A DNA stretch of 64,000 nt from Desulfopila inferna (lineage in GTDB: Bacteria > Desulfobacterota > Desulfobulbia > Desulfobulbales > Desulfocapsaceae), in contig NZ_JAFFQE010000003.1 in assembly GCF_016919005.1 (NCBI RefSeq), positions 124,001 to 188,000 of the forward strand. Direction: 5' to 3'. This document shows positions 43,185-52,147 of this stretch, in pieces. How positions within the stretch are numbered: the stretch's first letter is position 1; each line of letters starts with the position of its first letter. Under the pieces are notes generated by a model. It searched no databases and was not told the DNA's origin. It saw only the letters and a program-made list of their open reading frames with translations. The position numbers were made by a program, and so were the translations under genes.

Positions 43185-45545
43185 TCAGTTCATTTCCTGC
43201 TCCGTCCTGTTAATGATCTCTTCCTGATGCTCCCGGTCAAGATCGACAAAGTAGTCGCTGTATCCCGCCACCCGAACCAGCAGGTTCCTGAATTCATCGG
43301 GGGTCTGCTGAGCCTGCCGCAGGGTCTTGGTATCGACAACGTTGAATTGGATGTGATGCCCCCCCAGGCGAAAATAGGTGCGAATCAAGCCGGTCAGCTT
43401 CTTCAGATCCCTATCCGTTGCCAGCACATCAGGCAGGAAGCGCTGATTAAGGAGGGTTCCGCCGGATTTAACCTGATCCATCTTGGCAAGCGACTTAATC
43501 ACCGCAGTTGGGCCGTTCCTGTCGGCACCGTGCGACGGTGAAGTTCCGTCGGATTCCGGCATATGGGCAAAACGCCCATTGGCGGAAGCGCCAAGCATTT
43601 TTCCAAAATAGACATGACAGGTAGTGGAGAGCATATTGAGGTGGTAAACGGTTCCTTTGGTATTGGGTTTGCCGTCAATCGCCGTAAACAGGCTCTCATA
43701 GACACGCTGCATGATAGCGTCGGCCCGGTCGTCATCATTGCCGAAGAAGGGGGTCTTGTTGCAGAGCTTGAGACGCAGGGCATCCGCTTCTGCAAAATTG
43801 TTTTCCAGACACTCCAGCAGTTCCTTCCAGGTGACTGTGGCCTTATCGTAGAGATGCGTCTTGATGGCGGAAAGACTGTCAGTCACCGTGCCGATGCCGC
43901 AACACTGAATATAGTTGGTGTTGTAGCGCGGACCGGCGTCATAATAATCCCGGCCCTTTTCAATGCAGTCATCGATCACCACGGAAAGGAAAGGGGCTGG
44001 AGAATACCTGGCAAACATCCGTTCGATGTAGTTGTTCACCTTGATCTTCAGATCGACAATATATTCCAGCTGGCGGTCAAAGGCCCGATAAAGCTCTTCG
44101 AAGCTCGTGAATTTTCCAGGATCTCCGGTTTGCATACCAACCTGTATGCCCGAAAGGGGATCGATACCGTTATTGAGGGTAATCTCAAGGATCTTGGGAA
44201 CATTGAGATAACCGGTGAGGATATAGGCCTCCTTGCCGAAGGCTCCCGTTTCGATACAGCCGCTGGTACCTCCCTCTCGGGCATCCTCGACACTTTTGCC
44301 GGCCCGGATCTGTTCAAGAACGACCATGTCGGTATTGAAGACCGAGGGATATCCATATCCTTTACGTATCACCCTGGCAGCCGCATCAAGAAAATGATCC
44401 GGTGTCCTGCTGCTGATATGAACGCTCGGCTGCGGCTGAAGAAGGTGTAGTTCATCAGAAACCTCCAGGGCAAGAAGGGATACCTCGTTGGCGGCGTCGG
44501 TGCCGTCCCTGTTCAGGCCGCCCAGGTTTATCTGGGTGAAGTCATTATAGGTCCCGCTCTCCCTGGCGGTGACACCAACCTTGGGAGGTGCCGTATGATT
44601 ATTTACCTTGATCCACAGACAGGCGAGCAGCTCCTTGGCCCTGGCCCGGTCGAGAATTCCATCCTCCAGGCCCTGCTGATAAAAGGGCAGAAGATGCTGG
44701 TCCAAGTGTCCGGGCGACATGGCATCCCAGCCATTTAGTTCGGTGATGGTGCCCAAGTGCACAAACCAATACATCTGCACCGCCTCATGATACGTTCGCG
44801 GTGCATTCTCCGGAACCCATCTGCAGATACGGGCGATCTCGAGAAGCTCCTCTTTTCTCTGCTCATTATCTTCCTGCTTCGCCAGCTGCTCGGCCAGCTC
44901 AGCATGACGCCGGGCAAAAATGACTACTGCCTCGCAGGATATATCCATGGCGGTAAGCTGCTCGTATTTATCGGAGGCCAGGGGATCATTGAGGTAATCG
45001 AGCCGGTCTATGCTCTGTCGTATCATCTCCCGACAGTCCCTCATACCATATTTGTAAATTTTGCCGTCCAGGACGGTATGACCCGGTGCACGCTGTTCCA
45101 TAAACTCGGTGAACAATCCGGCCCGATAGGCACGCTGCCAGTCCTCCGGCACCTTGCTGAAGATACGGTCACGCATCGATCGCCCCTGCCAGTAAGGAAT
45201 GACTTTTTCCTCATAGGTGGCAATATCTTCCTTGCTGATCGTATATCTGGTCATCTCCCTGCTGTTCAGAATGCGCAGATCGTCACCACTGTGGCAGGTC
45301 AGTTCGGGAAAAGTGGGGACCACTTTCGGTGCCGGTCCTCTCTCCCCTACTATCAGCTCATCGCTACCGATATAGAGTGTCTTTTTCTGACAGAGATATT
45401 TAAAAAATTCGGCTCGCAACACAGGCAGAGAGTATTTACCGCTGTTTTCCCGATAGAACTCCGTCTCAAGCAGGGCACGTTCTATTGACAGTGATGGCTG
45501 CGTCTCAAAACTAATTTTGCGTAATCTTTCAATTCTGGCATTCAT
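43185..45545 (-). CDS. hypD: trans-4-Hydroxy-L-proline dehydratase, glycyl-radical enzyme
   Basis: A 786-residue glycyl-radical enzyme that removes water from trans-4-hydroxy-L-proline to give pyrroline-5-carboxylate, which ProC can reduce to proline. The catalytic Cys430 and Glu432 lie in SGCIETGAFGKEAYILTGY, whose CxETG is typical of HypD and differs from CVEP of choline lyase or pyruvate formate-lyase-like enzymes. The radical Gly761 is in RVAGYSDYF near the C-terminus. FTEFMEQRAPGHTV (His156), GWDAMSP (Asp274), ESGTYNDF (Ser330, Phe336) and GYLN (Tyr446) sit at a constant offset of four from the substrate-contact residues I recall for the Clostridioides difficile enzyme. The ATG at 45545 follows GGAGG by six bases and starts two bases after the activase stop; the GTG at 45551 is too close to that site. 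Confidence 0.88.
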   Translation of the reverse strand: MNARIERLRKISFETQPSLSIERALLETEFYRENSGKYSLPVLRAEFFKYLCQKKTLYIGSDELIVGERGPAPKVVPTFPELTCHSGDDLRILNSREMTRYTISKEDIATYEEKVIPYWQGRSMRDRIFSKVPEDWQRAYRAGLFTEFMEQRAPGHTVLDGKIYKYGMRDCREMIRQSIDRLDYLNDPLASDKYEQLTAMDISCEAVVIFARRHAELAEQLAKQEDNEQRKEELLEIARICRWVPENAPRTYHEAVQMYWFVHLGTITELNGWDAMSPGHLDQHLLPFYQQGLEDGILDRARAKELLACLWIKVNNHTAPPKVGVTARESGTYNDFTQINLGGLNRDGTDAANEVSLLALEVSDELHLLQPQPSVHISSRTPDHFLDAAARVIRKGYGYPSVFNTDMVVLEQIRAGKSVEDAREGGTSGCIETGAFGKEAYILTGYLNVPKILEITLNNGIDPLSGIQVGMQTGDPGKFTSFEELYRAFDRQLEYIVDLKIKVNNYIERMFARYSPAPFLSVVIDDCIEKGRDYYDAGPRYNTNYIQCCGIGTVTDSLSAIKTHLYDKATVTWKELLECLENNFAEADALRLKLCNKTPFFGNDDDRADAIMQRVYESLFTAIDGKPNTKGTVYHLNMLSTTCHVYFGKMLGASANGRFAHMPESDGTSPSHGADRNGPTAVIKSLAKMDQVKSGGTLLNQRFLPDVLATDRDLKKLTGLIRTYFRLGGHHIQFNVVDTKTLRQAQQTPDEFRNLLVRVAGYSDYFVDLDREHQEEIINRTEQEMN

Positions 45546-45547
45546 AC

Positions 45548-46450
45548 TCACCCTCCAACCTGGACTTTTAATTTCATTTCCGTCAGAATTTTTTCACATT
45601 GTCCAACCCTTTCTGCAGGTAAAGACGGTAGCTCGATATCAGGATCTGCAAGACCCAGCTTTCTGTATTTTCCTCCCGCTATACTATGATACGGCAGCAG
45701 GTCGACACGCAGCGGAAGAGTCGGTAACGATGTCAGAAATTCTCCGCTGCGGCGAATATTCTCTTCATCACTGTTGAACCCCTCTATCAGGGGAATACGG
45801 ATAATCATAAGACTTCCTCTGTCGGCGAGAATCCGGATATTCTTCAATATTCGTTCATTAGGTACAGCGGTATGGCGTCTATGCTTTTCACTGTCCATAT
45901 GTTTGAGATCAATGAGGAAGAGCTCACAGTTATCGGCAACCTCCAAAAGCTGTGCAGGAGCAGCAAAAGCACAGGTGTCAACTGCCCGATGAATTCCCAG
46001 ATCACCGCATGAGCGCAGGAGCTCGAGAAGGAATTCCGGCTGCATAAGCGGCTCGCCGCCGGAAAAGGTAACACCACCGCCAGACTCATCGAAAAACGGT
46101 ATATCTTTTTTGATCTCCGCCATAACGGCAGCCGCATCGGTCTGCCAGCCCGTGGATTCATGAGCCAGAGCCGGGCAAACTTCGACGCAGTTCAAACAGC
46201 GACTACACTGCTGCTCGTCCCGCACTATACTATGGTTTTTCAGGGACAGGCTCCCGGTGGGACATTTGGCGATACACTCTCCGCACCCCACACACCTGCT
46301 GCCATTCCAGAGCAGATCCACCCTGCCTTCCATTCCTTCGGGATTATGACACCAGCGGCAGGAAAGCGGACATCCTTTTAAAAAGATAGTGGTACGGATA
46401 TTCGGTCCATCATGGATGGCATATTTTTTAATGGCAAATATTGTTCCCAT
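45548..46450 (-). CDS. Glycyl-radical enzyme activase for HypD
   Basis: A 300-residue radical-SAM protein that abstracts hydrogen from the glycyl-radical site of the dehydratase. The SAM cluster motif CPLSCRWC (CxxxCxxC) is near residue 28, followed by an inserted pair of ferredoxin-like clusters, CVGCGECIAKCP and CSRCLNCVEVCP (residues about 54-95). Further family blocks are VTFSGGEPLMQPEF, CELFLIDLKHMD and RIPLIEGFN. The ATG at 46450 begins five bases after the regulator stop; the 5' GTG at 46465 is less likely. Coupled position with hypD (two-base gap) makes the pairing clear. Confidence 0.9.
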   Translation of the reverse strand: MGTIFAIKKYAIHDGPNIRTTIFLKGCPLSCRWCHNPEGMEGRVDLLWNGSRCVGCGECIAKCPTGSLSLKNHSIVRDEQQCSRCLNCVEVCPALAHESTGWQTDAAAVMAEIKKDIPFFDESGGGVTFSGGEPLMQPEFLLELLRSCGDLGIHRAVDTCAFAAPAQLLEVADNCELFLIDLKHMDSEKHRRHTAVPNERILKNIRILADRGSLMIIRIPLIEGFNSDEENIRRSGEFLTSLPTLPLRVDLLPYHSIAGGKYRKLGLADPDIELPSLPAERVGQCEKILTEMKLKVQVGG

Positions 46451-46454
46451 TTCT

Positions 46455-47225
46455 CTAGCGCTCACTCAAACTATAAGTAACTTCAGTATCGGCTTCATCA
46501 TTTTCCGGCATATTGGCCTTCATCAGCCCGCTGAACCGAACTATATGCTGCCGAGCGGATCTACCGGCCGCCGCCCGGTCACCCCGTTCAACTGCTGCGG
46601 CAATTTCGCAAAGGTGCTCAAAATCCTCATGCAGCAGCTCTCTGGAAAAGGGTAGGTATTTGTGGAAATATCCTTGGATATTATCGTGGACGGTGACAAG
46701 ATTGGCTTCGATAAGGGGATTTTCCGCCATTGCTGCCAGTTTCTGATGAAACAGGGCATCAAGGCGATGAAATTCACCCCAGTCCTGTGGATCCGTTTCA
46801 ATCAAGGCTTGAATTTGAGAAATAATCCCCTTTAGCCCGGCAATTTCCATCCCATCACCGATTTCTGCGGCTTTCTCCGCCGCATATACTTCCAAGAACT
46901 CCCTGAACTCGGCAAGGTGCTCCAGGGAAACTTTCTGATGGCGAATAAGCAGAGCCATGCTGTCGCTCATGGCCTCGGTGTTGGCACCCTTTACCGTGGC
47001 TCCGCCCTTTACCCCGGTAGATATGCCAACCAATCCTTTCTGCTCTAAAACCCGAAGCGCCTCCCGGACCGTTCCACGGCTGGTAGAGAACATCTCCTTC
47101 AGTTTCATCTCGGATGGCAGTCTCTCTCCCTGCTTCAGGGTACCCTCGCAAATGGCATTCTGGATCTGCTCGACAACGTGCTCATAGGATTTAACCGGCA
47201 CCAGTTTAGTAAAGTTCAGGTTCAT
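46455..47225 (-). CDS. GntR-family regulator with FCD domain (paralogue 2), first gene of the hypD operon
   Basis: A 256-residue regulator with AAGGA before the ATG. The winged helix holds GERLPSEMKLKEMFSTSRGTVREALRVLEQKGLVGIS (in pieces) and the FCD domain has RLDALFHQKLAAMAENPL (Asp-x3-His metal site), TVHDNIQGYFHKYLP and SARQHIVRFSGLM. It is similar along its length to the regulator at 40208-40945. Its stop is four bases before the activase start, so regulator, activase and dehydratase form one operon; it likely senses hydroxyproline or a product and controls its own promoter. Confidence 0.88.
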   Translation of the reverse strand: MNLNFTKLVPVKSYEHVVEQIQNAICEGTLKQGERLPSEMKLKEMFSTSRGTVREALRVLEQKGLVGISTGVKGGATVKGANTEAMSDSMALLIRHQKVSLEHLAEFREFLEVYAAEKAAEIGDGMEIAGLKGIISQIQALIETDPQDWGEFHRLDALFHQKLAAMAENPLIEANLVTVHDNIQGYFHKYLPFSRELLHEDFEHLCEIAAAVERGDRAAAGRSARQHIVRFSGLMKANMPENDEADTEVTYSLSER

Positions 47226-47248
47226 ATGTATTCCTTTATTTTCGAATC

Positions 47249-47275
47249 AAACTGTTTAACTGTAGGACAGTTTAA
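47249..47275. promoter_or_regulatory. Inverted-repeat operator upstream of the hypD operon
   Basis: AAACTGT (47249-47255), TTAACTGT (47256-47263) and ACAGTTTAA (47267-47275) form nested inverted repeats 24 bases before the FCD regulator start codon. Position and form suit autoregulation by that regulator. Confidence 0.5.
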
Positions 47276-47370
47276 TACGGATACAGATCCTCGTCAAGAT
47301 CTTCAGGGAAAAGCAATCAGGAATCCTTCCCTCCTGCCCGATGAAGTCCAGTAAATATTTTTTGATTACT

Positions 47371-47511
47371 CCTGAAACTCAGCATTTTCTGGTCCAGGCC
47401 GGGACTGCTCTTTTCATTGGGACGTCATAAATCCGTCCATGGAGGCCTCGCTGCAGCCATCCCGACTGCAAGATTGAAAAGGGCAGCCCCAGCCCTGAGC
47501 GGAGGATAAGG
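47371..47511 (+). repeat. MITE-like ~140-bp inverted element, copy A
   Basis: Runs from CCTGAAACTCAGC through CCAGGCCGGGACTGCTCTTTTCA, GGGACGTCATAAATCCGTCC and CTCGCTGCAGCC to CCCTGAGCGGAGGATAAGG (segments quoted apart). The reverse complement of the same series is at 53690-53838. The element ends are imperfect inverted repeats of each other (CTCAGC...GGGACTGCTCT). It fills most of the gap between the hypD operon promoter and the HNH gene. Confidence 0.75.
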
Positions 47512-47583
47512 ACTAATCAGAAGGTTATTTTCGAAATGGGGTAAGAAAAATCCATAGCCACAACCGGGAACCGGATTAATATT

Positions 47584-47880
47584 CTATTTTTTCCTTTCCA
47601 GGTATTCCTGCCATTCCAGAGGCAGCATTGATTTTTTAATGGTATTACAGGATTTACAGGAGGGAACGATATTTTCTCTGGTACTTTTTCCTCCCCTGGC
47701 AAGGGGGACAAGATGGTCCATGGTCAAATCTTTAAAGGCTGTTTTTCTGCCGCAGTACCAGCATTTGCCCGCTGATGTTTTCTGTTGCCACCAACGGGTC
47801 TTGCGCATTTCTCTGGCTTTTGCCTTCTGCCGTCTGATCTCGGCGTCGTCGACTCCGTCAAATTCAAGAAAGTCACTCAC
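47584..47880 (-). CDS. HNH nuclease family protein
   Basis: A 98-residue protein with a zinc-bracketed HNH motif: CWYCGRK near residue 40, the catalytic part MDHLVPLARGGKSTRENIVPSCKSC (in pieces; His and Asn/His positions conserved) and a final helix. HNH proteins of this size may act in restriction, repair or RNA/DNA processing; no specific role can be read. It starts at a GTG that overlaps the folC stop by eight bases, so it is translated with folC. Confidence 0.8.
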   Translation of the reverse strand: MSDFLEFDGVDDAEIRRQKAKAREMRKTRWWQQKTSAGKCWYCGRKTAFKDLTMDHLVPLARGGKSTRENIVPSCKSCNTIKKSMLPLEWQEYLERKK

Positions 47881-49264
47881 CAGGAACTACCCCACCAACA
47901 AGATAGGAACGGATCTCGCCTATAAGATAGAGTGAACCGGCAATAACTATAAGGTCGTTCGCCATAGCCTGTTCTTCCGCGAAATTAAGCGCCTCCCTGA
48001 CGTTGACGATCTGGTGACAGCGCTTTTTGAGATCATCATCAATGACCGCCAGCAGCATGGCGGGGTCAGCCGCCCGCTCGCCCTCCGGCTTGGTCAGAAT
48101 GACAGTAGAAGCCATTTCTGCAATTATCGGCAGAGTCAGCCGCAGATCCTTATCTTCCATGGCACCCCAGATGACGATCAATTTATCATAGGTATACTCC
48201 CCGGCCAGAGTCTGCTGCAGACTCAAGACTCCTGCGGGATTGTGCGCCCCGTCGATCAGATATCGTAATGCTTCTTTGGCACCTGCATCCGCACTGCTCC
48301 CGAATCGGTCAGGACGGGGCAGGACAATATACTCAAGCCTGCCGGGCCAGTGAACAGCGGCCAGTCCCTGCCGTACATCATTTTCGGAGAAGAGGTAGCC
48401 GTGTTTTTTGAGGAGGACAAGAACAGCAAGGGAAAGCGAACTGTTGCCCCGTTGATAGTCGCCTTTCATACCGCAGCGCAGATGGCTGAAGTTCTGCTGC
48501 TGCAGTTCATCGCTCTCCGCTCGCCAACTCCACATGCCTGGTTCGGTTTCACCAACGGAGAGGAACTCTCTGCCGTAAAGATAGAGCGGTGCATTTTTCT
48601 CCCGGCAGCGCTGTTCTATAACCTCGAGGCTGACATCCATAGCGGCGCCGCAGACCATGGGGACGGCTGTTTTAATGATTCCTGCCTTCTCCGAGGCAAT
48701 TGAGCGCAGATCATTGCCGAGATAGGCCTCATGATCCATGCTGACATTGGTAATCACTGTAACCAGGGGGGCCACTATATTGGTGGCATCCAGCCTTCCC
48801 CCAAGTCCCGTTTCAAAAATCACCAGATCCACTTTCGACTCTTCAAACCAGAGCAGCGCAAGGGCTGTGGTGAACTCAAAATAGGTGATTTTCTCCTCTC
48901 CCAGTACTTCCCGGATGCGTCCGGCAAGCCGTGTAAAACTCTCTTCGGAGATAAATTGATCGTTTATACGGAATCGCTCACGCACGGAGCTGAGATGCGG
49001 AGAGGTAAATAGCCCAACTCTGTATCCGGCATGGGCCAGGACGGTGGCTATATTGACGCTGACGGAGCCTTTGCCGTTTGTTCCGGCCACATGGACAAAG
49101 CGCAGAGCCTCGTCCGGTCGTGACACTTTGTCGAGAAAATTCTCCATGGCCTCAAGGCCAAGCTTAATCTTGTGCATCTGCAGGCTATTGAGATAATCCT
49201 GCGCGTCTTGATAATTCACTGTTTTTTCCCGCCCCGACTCAACTCTGCCGCACAACGGCGGCAT
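47873..49264 (-). CDS. folC: Folylpolyglutamate synthase/dihydrofolate synthase
   Basis: A Mur-ligase-family enzyme of about 450-463 residues that adds glutamate to (dihydro)folate. The P-loop is HVAGTNGKGSVSVNIATVL (in part), followed by GLFTSPHLSSVRERFRIND, FEFTTALALLWFEE, VDLVIFETGLGGRLDATNIV (in part), NVSMDHEAYLG and YLIDGAHNPAGV with the conserved His. Family members usually begin like NYQDAQDYLNSL, which would be a GTG at 49219; an ATG at 49264 gives 15 more residues. It lies 27 bases after the helicase gene in the same direction. Confidence 0.93.
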   Translation of the reverse strand: MPPLCGRVESGREKTVNYQDAQDYLNSLQMHKIKLGLEAMENFLDKVSRPDEALRFVHVAGTNGKGSVSVNIATVLAHAGYRVGLFTSPHLSSVRERFRINDQFISEESFTRLAGRIREVLGEEKITYFEFTTALALLWFEESKVDLVIFETGLGGRLDATNIVAPLVTVITNVSMDHEAYLGNDLRSIASEKAGIIKTAVPMVCGAAMDVSLEVIEQRCREKNAPLYLYGREFLSVGETEPGMWSWRAESDELQQQNFSHLRCGMKGDYQRGNSSLSLAVLVLLKKHGYLFSENDVRQGLAAVHWPGRLEYIVLPRPDRFGSSADAGAKEALRYLIDGAHNPAGVLSLQQTLAGEYTYDKLIVIWGAMEDKDLRLTLPIIAEMASTVILTKPEGERAADPAMLLAVIDDDLKKRCHQIVNVREALNFAEEQAMANDLIVIAGSLYLIGEIRSYLVGGVVPGE

Positions 49265-49291
49265 CAAATAATCTGAACTCCAGCCTCCCTG

Positions 49292-51475
49292 TCAGCCGCC
49301 GATTTCCAGCTTGGCATAGTCGAGGTGGAGGGTTTTCAGGCCATGTCTGTCAAAGTGTATATCAAGAGTTCGGGGTTTCGTCAGCTTTTTTACGGTGCCG
49401 CTGCCGAAAAAAGGATGTTTGACCTTACAGCCGGGGGAAAAATCTTCCATTGACAGTTTTGGACGTTTTATACTCTTAGGGATAACCGGTACCGAGGATT
49501 CCCGGACATCAGCTGATGACTGCATCGATCCCGGGGGATCTCCGACGTTCCGACACAGTCCCGGGGATATTTCCCGCAAAAATGGCGACATGCCGACACG
49601 CTTGAAACGACGATCGGAGCTCATCATTTCCTTGGGATAACAGAGATATAATTGTTTTTTGGCACGTGTCGCTGCTACATAAAAAAGCCTGCGCTCCTCC
49701 TCCCATTGATCACCGATAGTAGCGGCGGCATGTGGAAACCTGCCGTCGGCAAGACCAATTACAAACACTACCTCCCATTCAAGCCCTTTGGCGGAATGAA
49801 TGGTGGAGAGAACCAGCTTGTCACCCATATAGCTGTTATCCTTCTCACTCTCGGGAGGATCCAGTGTGGTGTCGTCAATAAAGGACTGCAGATCATCATA
49901 GGAGGTCATGATCCCTTTCAGCTGTTCCAGATCCTTTTGCCGTTTGGGATAATCATCTCTGTAGATCTGCTCAAACAATGGCTGGTAGTACTGCATCGCC
50001 AGTTCAAACAGAGCACCGGGCGATTCCTCCCGGCGCAATCGTTGAAAAAGCTCGGCAAGCCTTTTTATTCCCTTTTTCCAGGCAGAGCCGGCAGGATAGG
50101 CGGCAAGGGCCGCTATCGGGTCATCATGACCGGCGATGGTCGAGGAAATTTTCTGGGCGGTCTTCGGCCCTACTTTGTCAAGCTGTAAAAGAATACGGTT
50201 CCAGGACAGTGTATCCAGAGGATTGACCAGAATTCTCATGAAGGAAAGCAGATCCTTCATATGAGCGGATTCCGTCAATTTCAAGCCTCCCCGCTTTTCA
50301 AAATCATAGCCGTGGGTGGTTAGTTCGACCTCTAACTTATAGGAATGAAAACCTGAACGAAAGAGAACGGCCATGTCCTCAAGGGCAATGCCTTCCTGGT
50401 GGAACTTCCTGATTTTCCCTGCCACAAAACGAGCCTCAGCCCGCTCGTCCACCCCCCCATAGAGCTTGGGCAGAACATCTCCTTCGATGCGGCTGAACAG
50501 GGTTTTGGCATATTTTTCCGTGGAGTTCCTGATGATGTCATTGGTCAGCGAGAGGATCGGTTGAGTAGAACGGTAATTTTCCTCAAGCTTGATTATCCGG
50601 GTTCCTTCAAAGAGCTTGGGAAAACGCATAATATTGTAGAAATCGGCACCCCGGAACGAATAGATGGACTGTGAGTCATCGCCGACGATCATCACATTGT
50701 TATGAGTGGTTGCCAGAAGCCGCACGATTTCGGCCTGGATCAGGTTGGTATCCTGATATTCATCTACCATGATATATGAAAACCTGGCGGAAATCGCCTG
50801 GCGTGCATCCTCATCCTCTATCAGCAAGCGCTTCCAGTTCACCAGCAAATCGTCATAGTCCATCAGACCGTGATTGACCTTGAACTCGGTATAGTGTTTC
50901 TGCAGAGTTAGAATGTCATCGAGATGCTCGCTCAGGTGGCTGTACTGCTCGAAGACAAGATCCTGCAGATCCCGCGATTTATTCACCGATCCGCTGATCA
51001 TGTTAATGAGGACCCGCTTTGAAGGAAACTGTTTTTCCTTACCGGTCAAGCCGAGAGAGGATTTGAGCAGATTGATAATTCCCTCGGCATCGGCCCGGTC
51101 AATGATGGTGAATGAGGAACCGAATCCGAGAGCGGCCGAATAACGCCGCAGCAGCATATTGGCAATGCCGTGGAAGGTGCCGCCCACCACTCTGCTGCAG
51201 GAGTCATTGAGCAGTTGTCCGGCACGCCAGAGCATCTCCTGGGATGCCTTGCGGGTAAAGGTAAGGAGCAGGATCCTCTCCGGGGGCACGCCGCTGTTGA
51301 TCAGGTGGGCAACCCGGTAAACCAGTGTCCTGGTTTTGCCGCTGCCGGCTCCGGCTATCACCAGCACAGGCCCTTCAACGGTGGTTACAGCTTCATACTG
51401 CTGCTGATTGAGCTGCTCCTGATTGATATCAGGATGGCTCTGATTTGCTTGGAATTGAGGTAGATTTGTATGCAT
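49292..51475 (-). CDS. UvrD/Rep-type DNA helicase (superfamily 1)
   Basis: A 727-residue ATP-dependent 3'-5' helicase. Motif Q/I is LNQQQYEAV and VIAGAGSGKTRTLVYRVAHLI; motif II is YIMVDEYQDTNLIQ; motif III VGDDSQSIYSFRGA; motif IV LEENYRSTQPIL; motif V LSTIHSAKGLEWEVVFVIG (in part); motif VI RRLFYVAATRAKKQLYL. It has the UvrD/PcrA layout, with a C-terminal basic tail that closes on a small domain (HPFFGSGTVKKLT) seen in these helicases. It unwinds DNA in repair and fork clearing. The ATG at 51475 is used instead of an upstream start without family match. Confidence 0.9.
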   Translation of the reverse strand: MHTNLPQFQANQSHPDINQEQLNQQQYEAVTTVEGPVLVIAGAGSGKTRTLVYRVAHLINSGVPPERILLLTFTRKASQEMLWRAGQLLNDSCSRVVGGTFHGIANMLLRRYSAALGFGSSFTIIDRADAEGIINLLKSSLGLTGKEKQFPSKRVLINMISGSVNKSRDLQDLVFEQYSHLSEHLDDILTLQKHYTEFKVNHGLMDYDDLLVNWKRLLIEDEDARQAISARFSYIMVDEYQDTNLIQAEIVRLLATTHNNVMIVGDDSQSIYSFRGADFYNIMRFPKLFEGTRIIKLEENYRSTQPILSLTNDIIRNSTEKYAKTLFSRIEGDVLPKLYGGVDERAEARFVAGKIRKFHQEGIALEDMAVLFRSGFHSYKLEVELTTHGYDFEKRGGLKLTESAHMKDLLSFMRILVNPLDTLSWNRILLQLDKVGPKTAQKISSTIAGHDDPIAALAAYPAGSAWKKGIKRLAELFQRLRREESPGALFELAMQYYQPLFEQIYRDDYPKRQKDLEQLKGIMTSYDDLQSFIDDTTLDPPESEKDNSYMGDKLVLSTIHSAKGLEWEVVFVIGLADGRFPHAAATIGDQWEEERRLFYVAATRAKKQLYLCYPKEMMSSDRRFKRVGMSPFLREISPGLCRNVGDPPGSMQSSADVRESSVPVIPKSIKRPKLSMEDFSPGCKVKHPFFGSGTVKKLTKPRTLDIHFDRHGLKTLHLDYAKLEIGG

Positions 51476-51613
51476 GGAGACTAATGTAACACAGCAATAT
51501 GGGCGGCGCAACGTCAGTTGACAAAGATGAAATTAAGGGTATATTATGCGCCCAGCGTGCAGAGAGAAATCTCTTAGCAGGACACAACCGTTAATTCAAA
51601 TAGTGAGGAAACG

Positions 51614-52009
51614 ATGATGAAAGAAGCAATTGACGCATTGTTCACTCCAGAGTATCTGCAGCAGATTTTCCCGAATGACCGATCCAATGCTTTTTTTGAA
51701 GCTCTGTTCGGAGATGCCGATGAAGGTGCCTACGATATCAGTCTGGCCTATCGCGGCTGCAGCGGCAACAATATTTATTTGGAAATGCAGCTCAAGGAGC
51801 GACCCGGACGCTGCCTGGCCTGCAACCTCACTCAGGGACTGCCCGCTGTCTTCTCCCGGCATCCCGTGATCAACCTGCAGGGTGTTGTTCAGAGAGTCGA
51901 CAGCGACCTCAATGACACCGCTCATTGTGTCGACTGGTCTCTGGGATATACTCAGCAGAAAAGCAACGGTCTGCACGCCATCCCGCTTACCATTACTTTG
52001 AGCGATTAG
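51614..52009 (+). CDS. Conserved hypothetical protein, about 131 residues
   Basis: A small acidic soluble protein behind a GAGG site. It has a conserved look: an N-terminal EALFGDADEGAYDISLAY, ERPGRCLACNLTQGLPAVFSRHPVINLQGVV (in pieces) with a CLAC pair, and a C-terminal IPLTITL strand. I recall similar proteins across sulfate-reducing Desulfobacterota but no known function. Two Cys close together could bind metal. It is a single-gene unit divergent from the helicase gene. Confidence 0.6.
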   Translation: MMKEAIDALFTPEYLQQIFPNDRSNAFFEALFGDADEGAYDISLAYRGCSGNNIYLEMQLKERPGRCLACNLTQGLPAVFSRHPVINLQGVVQRVDSDLNDTAHCVDWSLGYTQQKSNGLHAIPLTITLSD

Positions 52010-52027
52010 CTCCGTATATTTTTTCCT

Positions 52028-52072
52028 GATTCCCCCTCAGCTCAAGGCCTGGCGATACTGAGTTTCAGGGGT
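52028..52072. repeat. Internally deleted copy of the MITE-like element
   Basis: Contains CCCTCAGCTCAAGG and, after only 13 bases, CTGAGTTTCAGGGG, which are the two ends of the element at 53690-53838 with the middle ~110 bp missing. Confidence 0.6.
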
Positions 52073-52088
52073 AGTTTGATTTTTTTTT

Positions 52089-52121
52089 AAAAAAAAAAGG
52101 CGCCCTCTCACCGGGTATGCC
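52089..52121 (-). terminator. Terminator after the diguanylate cyclase gene
   Basis: On the minus strand GGC and CCC pair with GGG and GCC around a seven-base loop (short bulged stem), followed by a run of ten T. It lies 27 bases after the cyclase stop. Confidence 0.6.
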
Positions 52122-52147
52122 GTCTTTTTGGTGTTCTCATTTTTTCG

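Noticed and set aside
43185-45545. Choline trimethylamine-lyase, pyruvate formate-lyase or isethionate lyase for the glycyl-radical enzyme
   Set aside because: The active-site sequence is CIETG and not CVEP, and the other contact positions follow hydroxyproline dehydratase.
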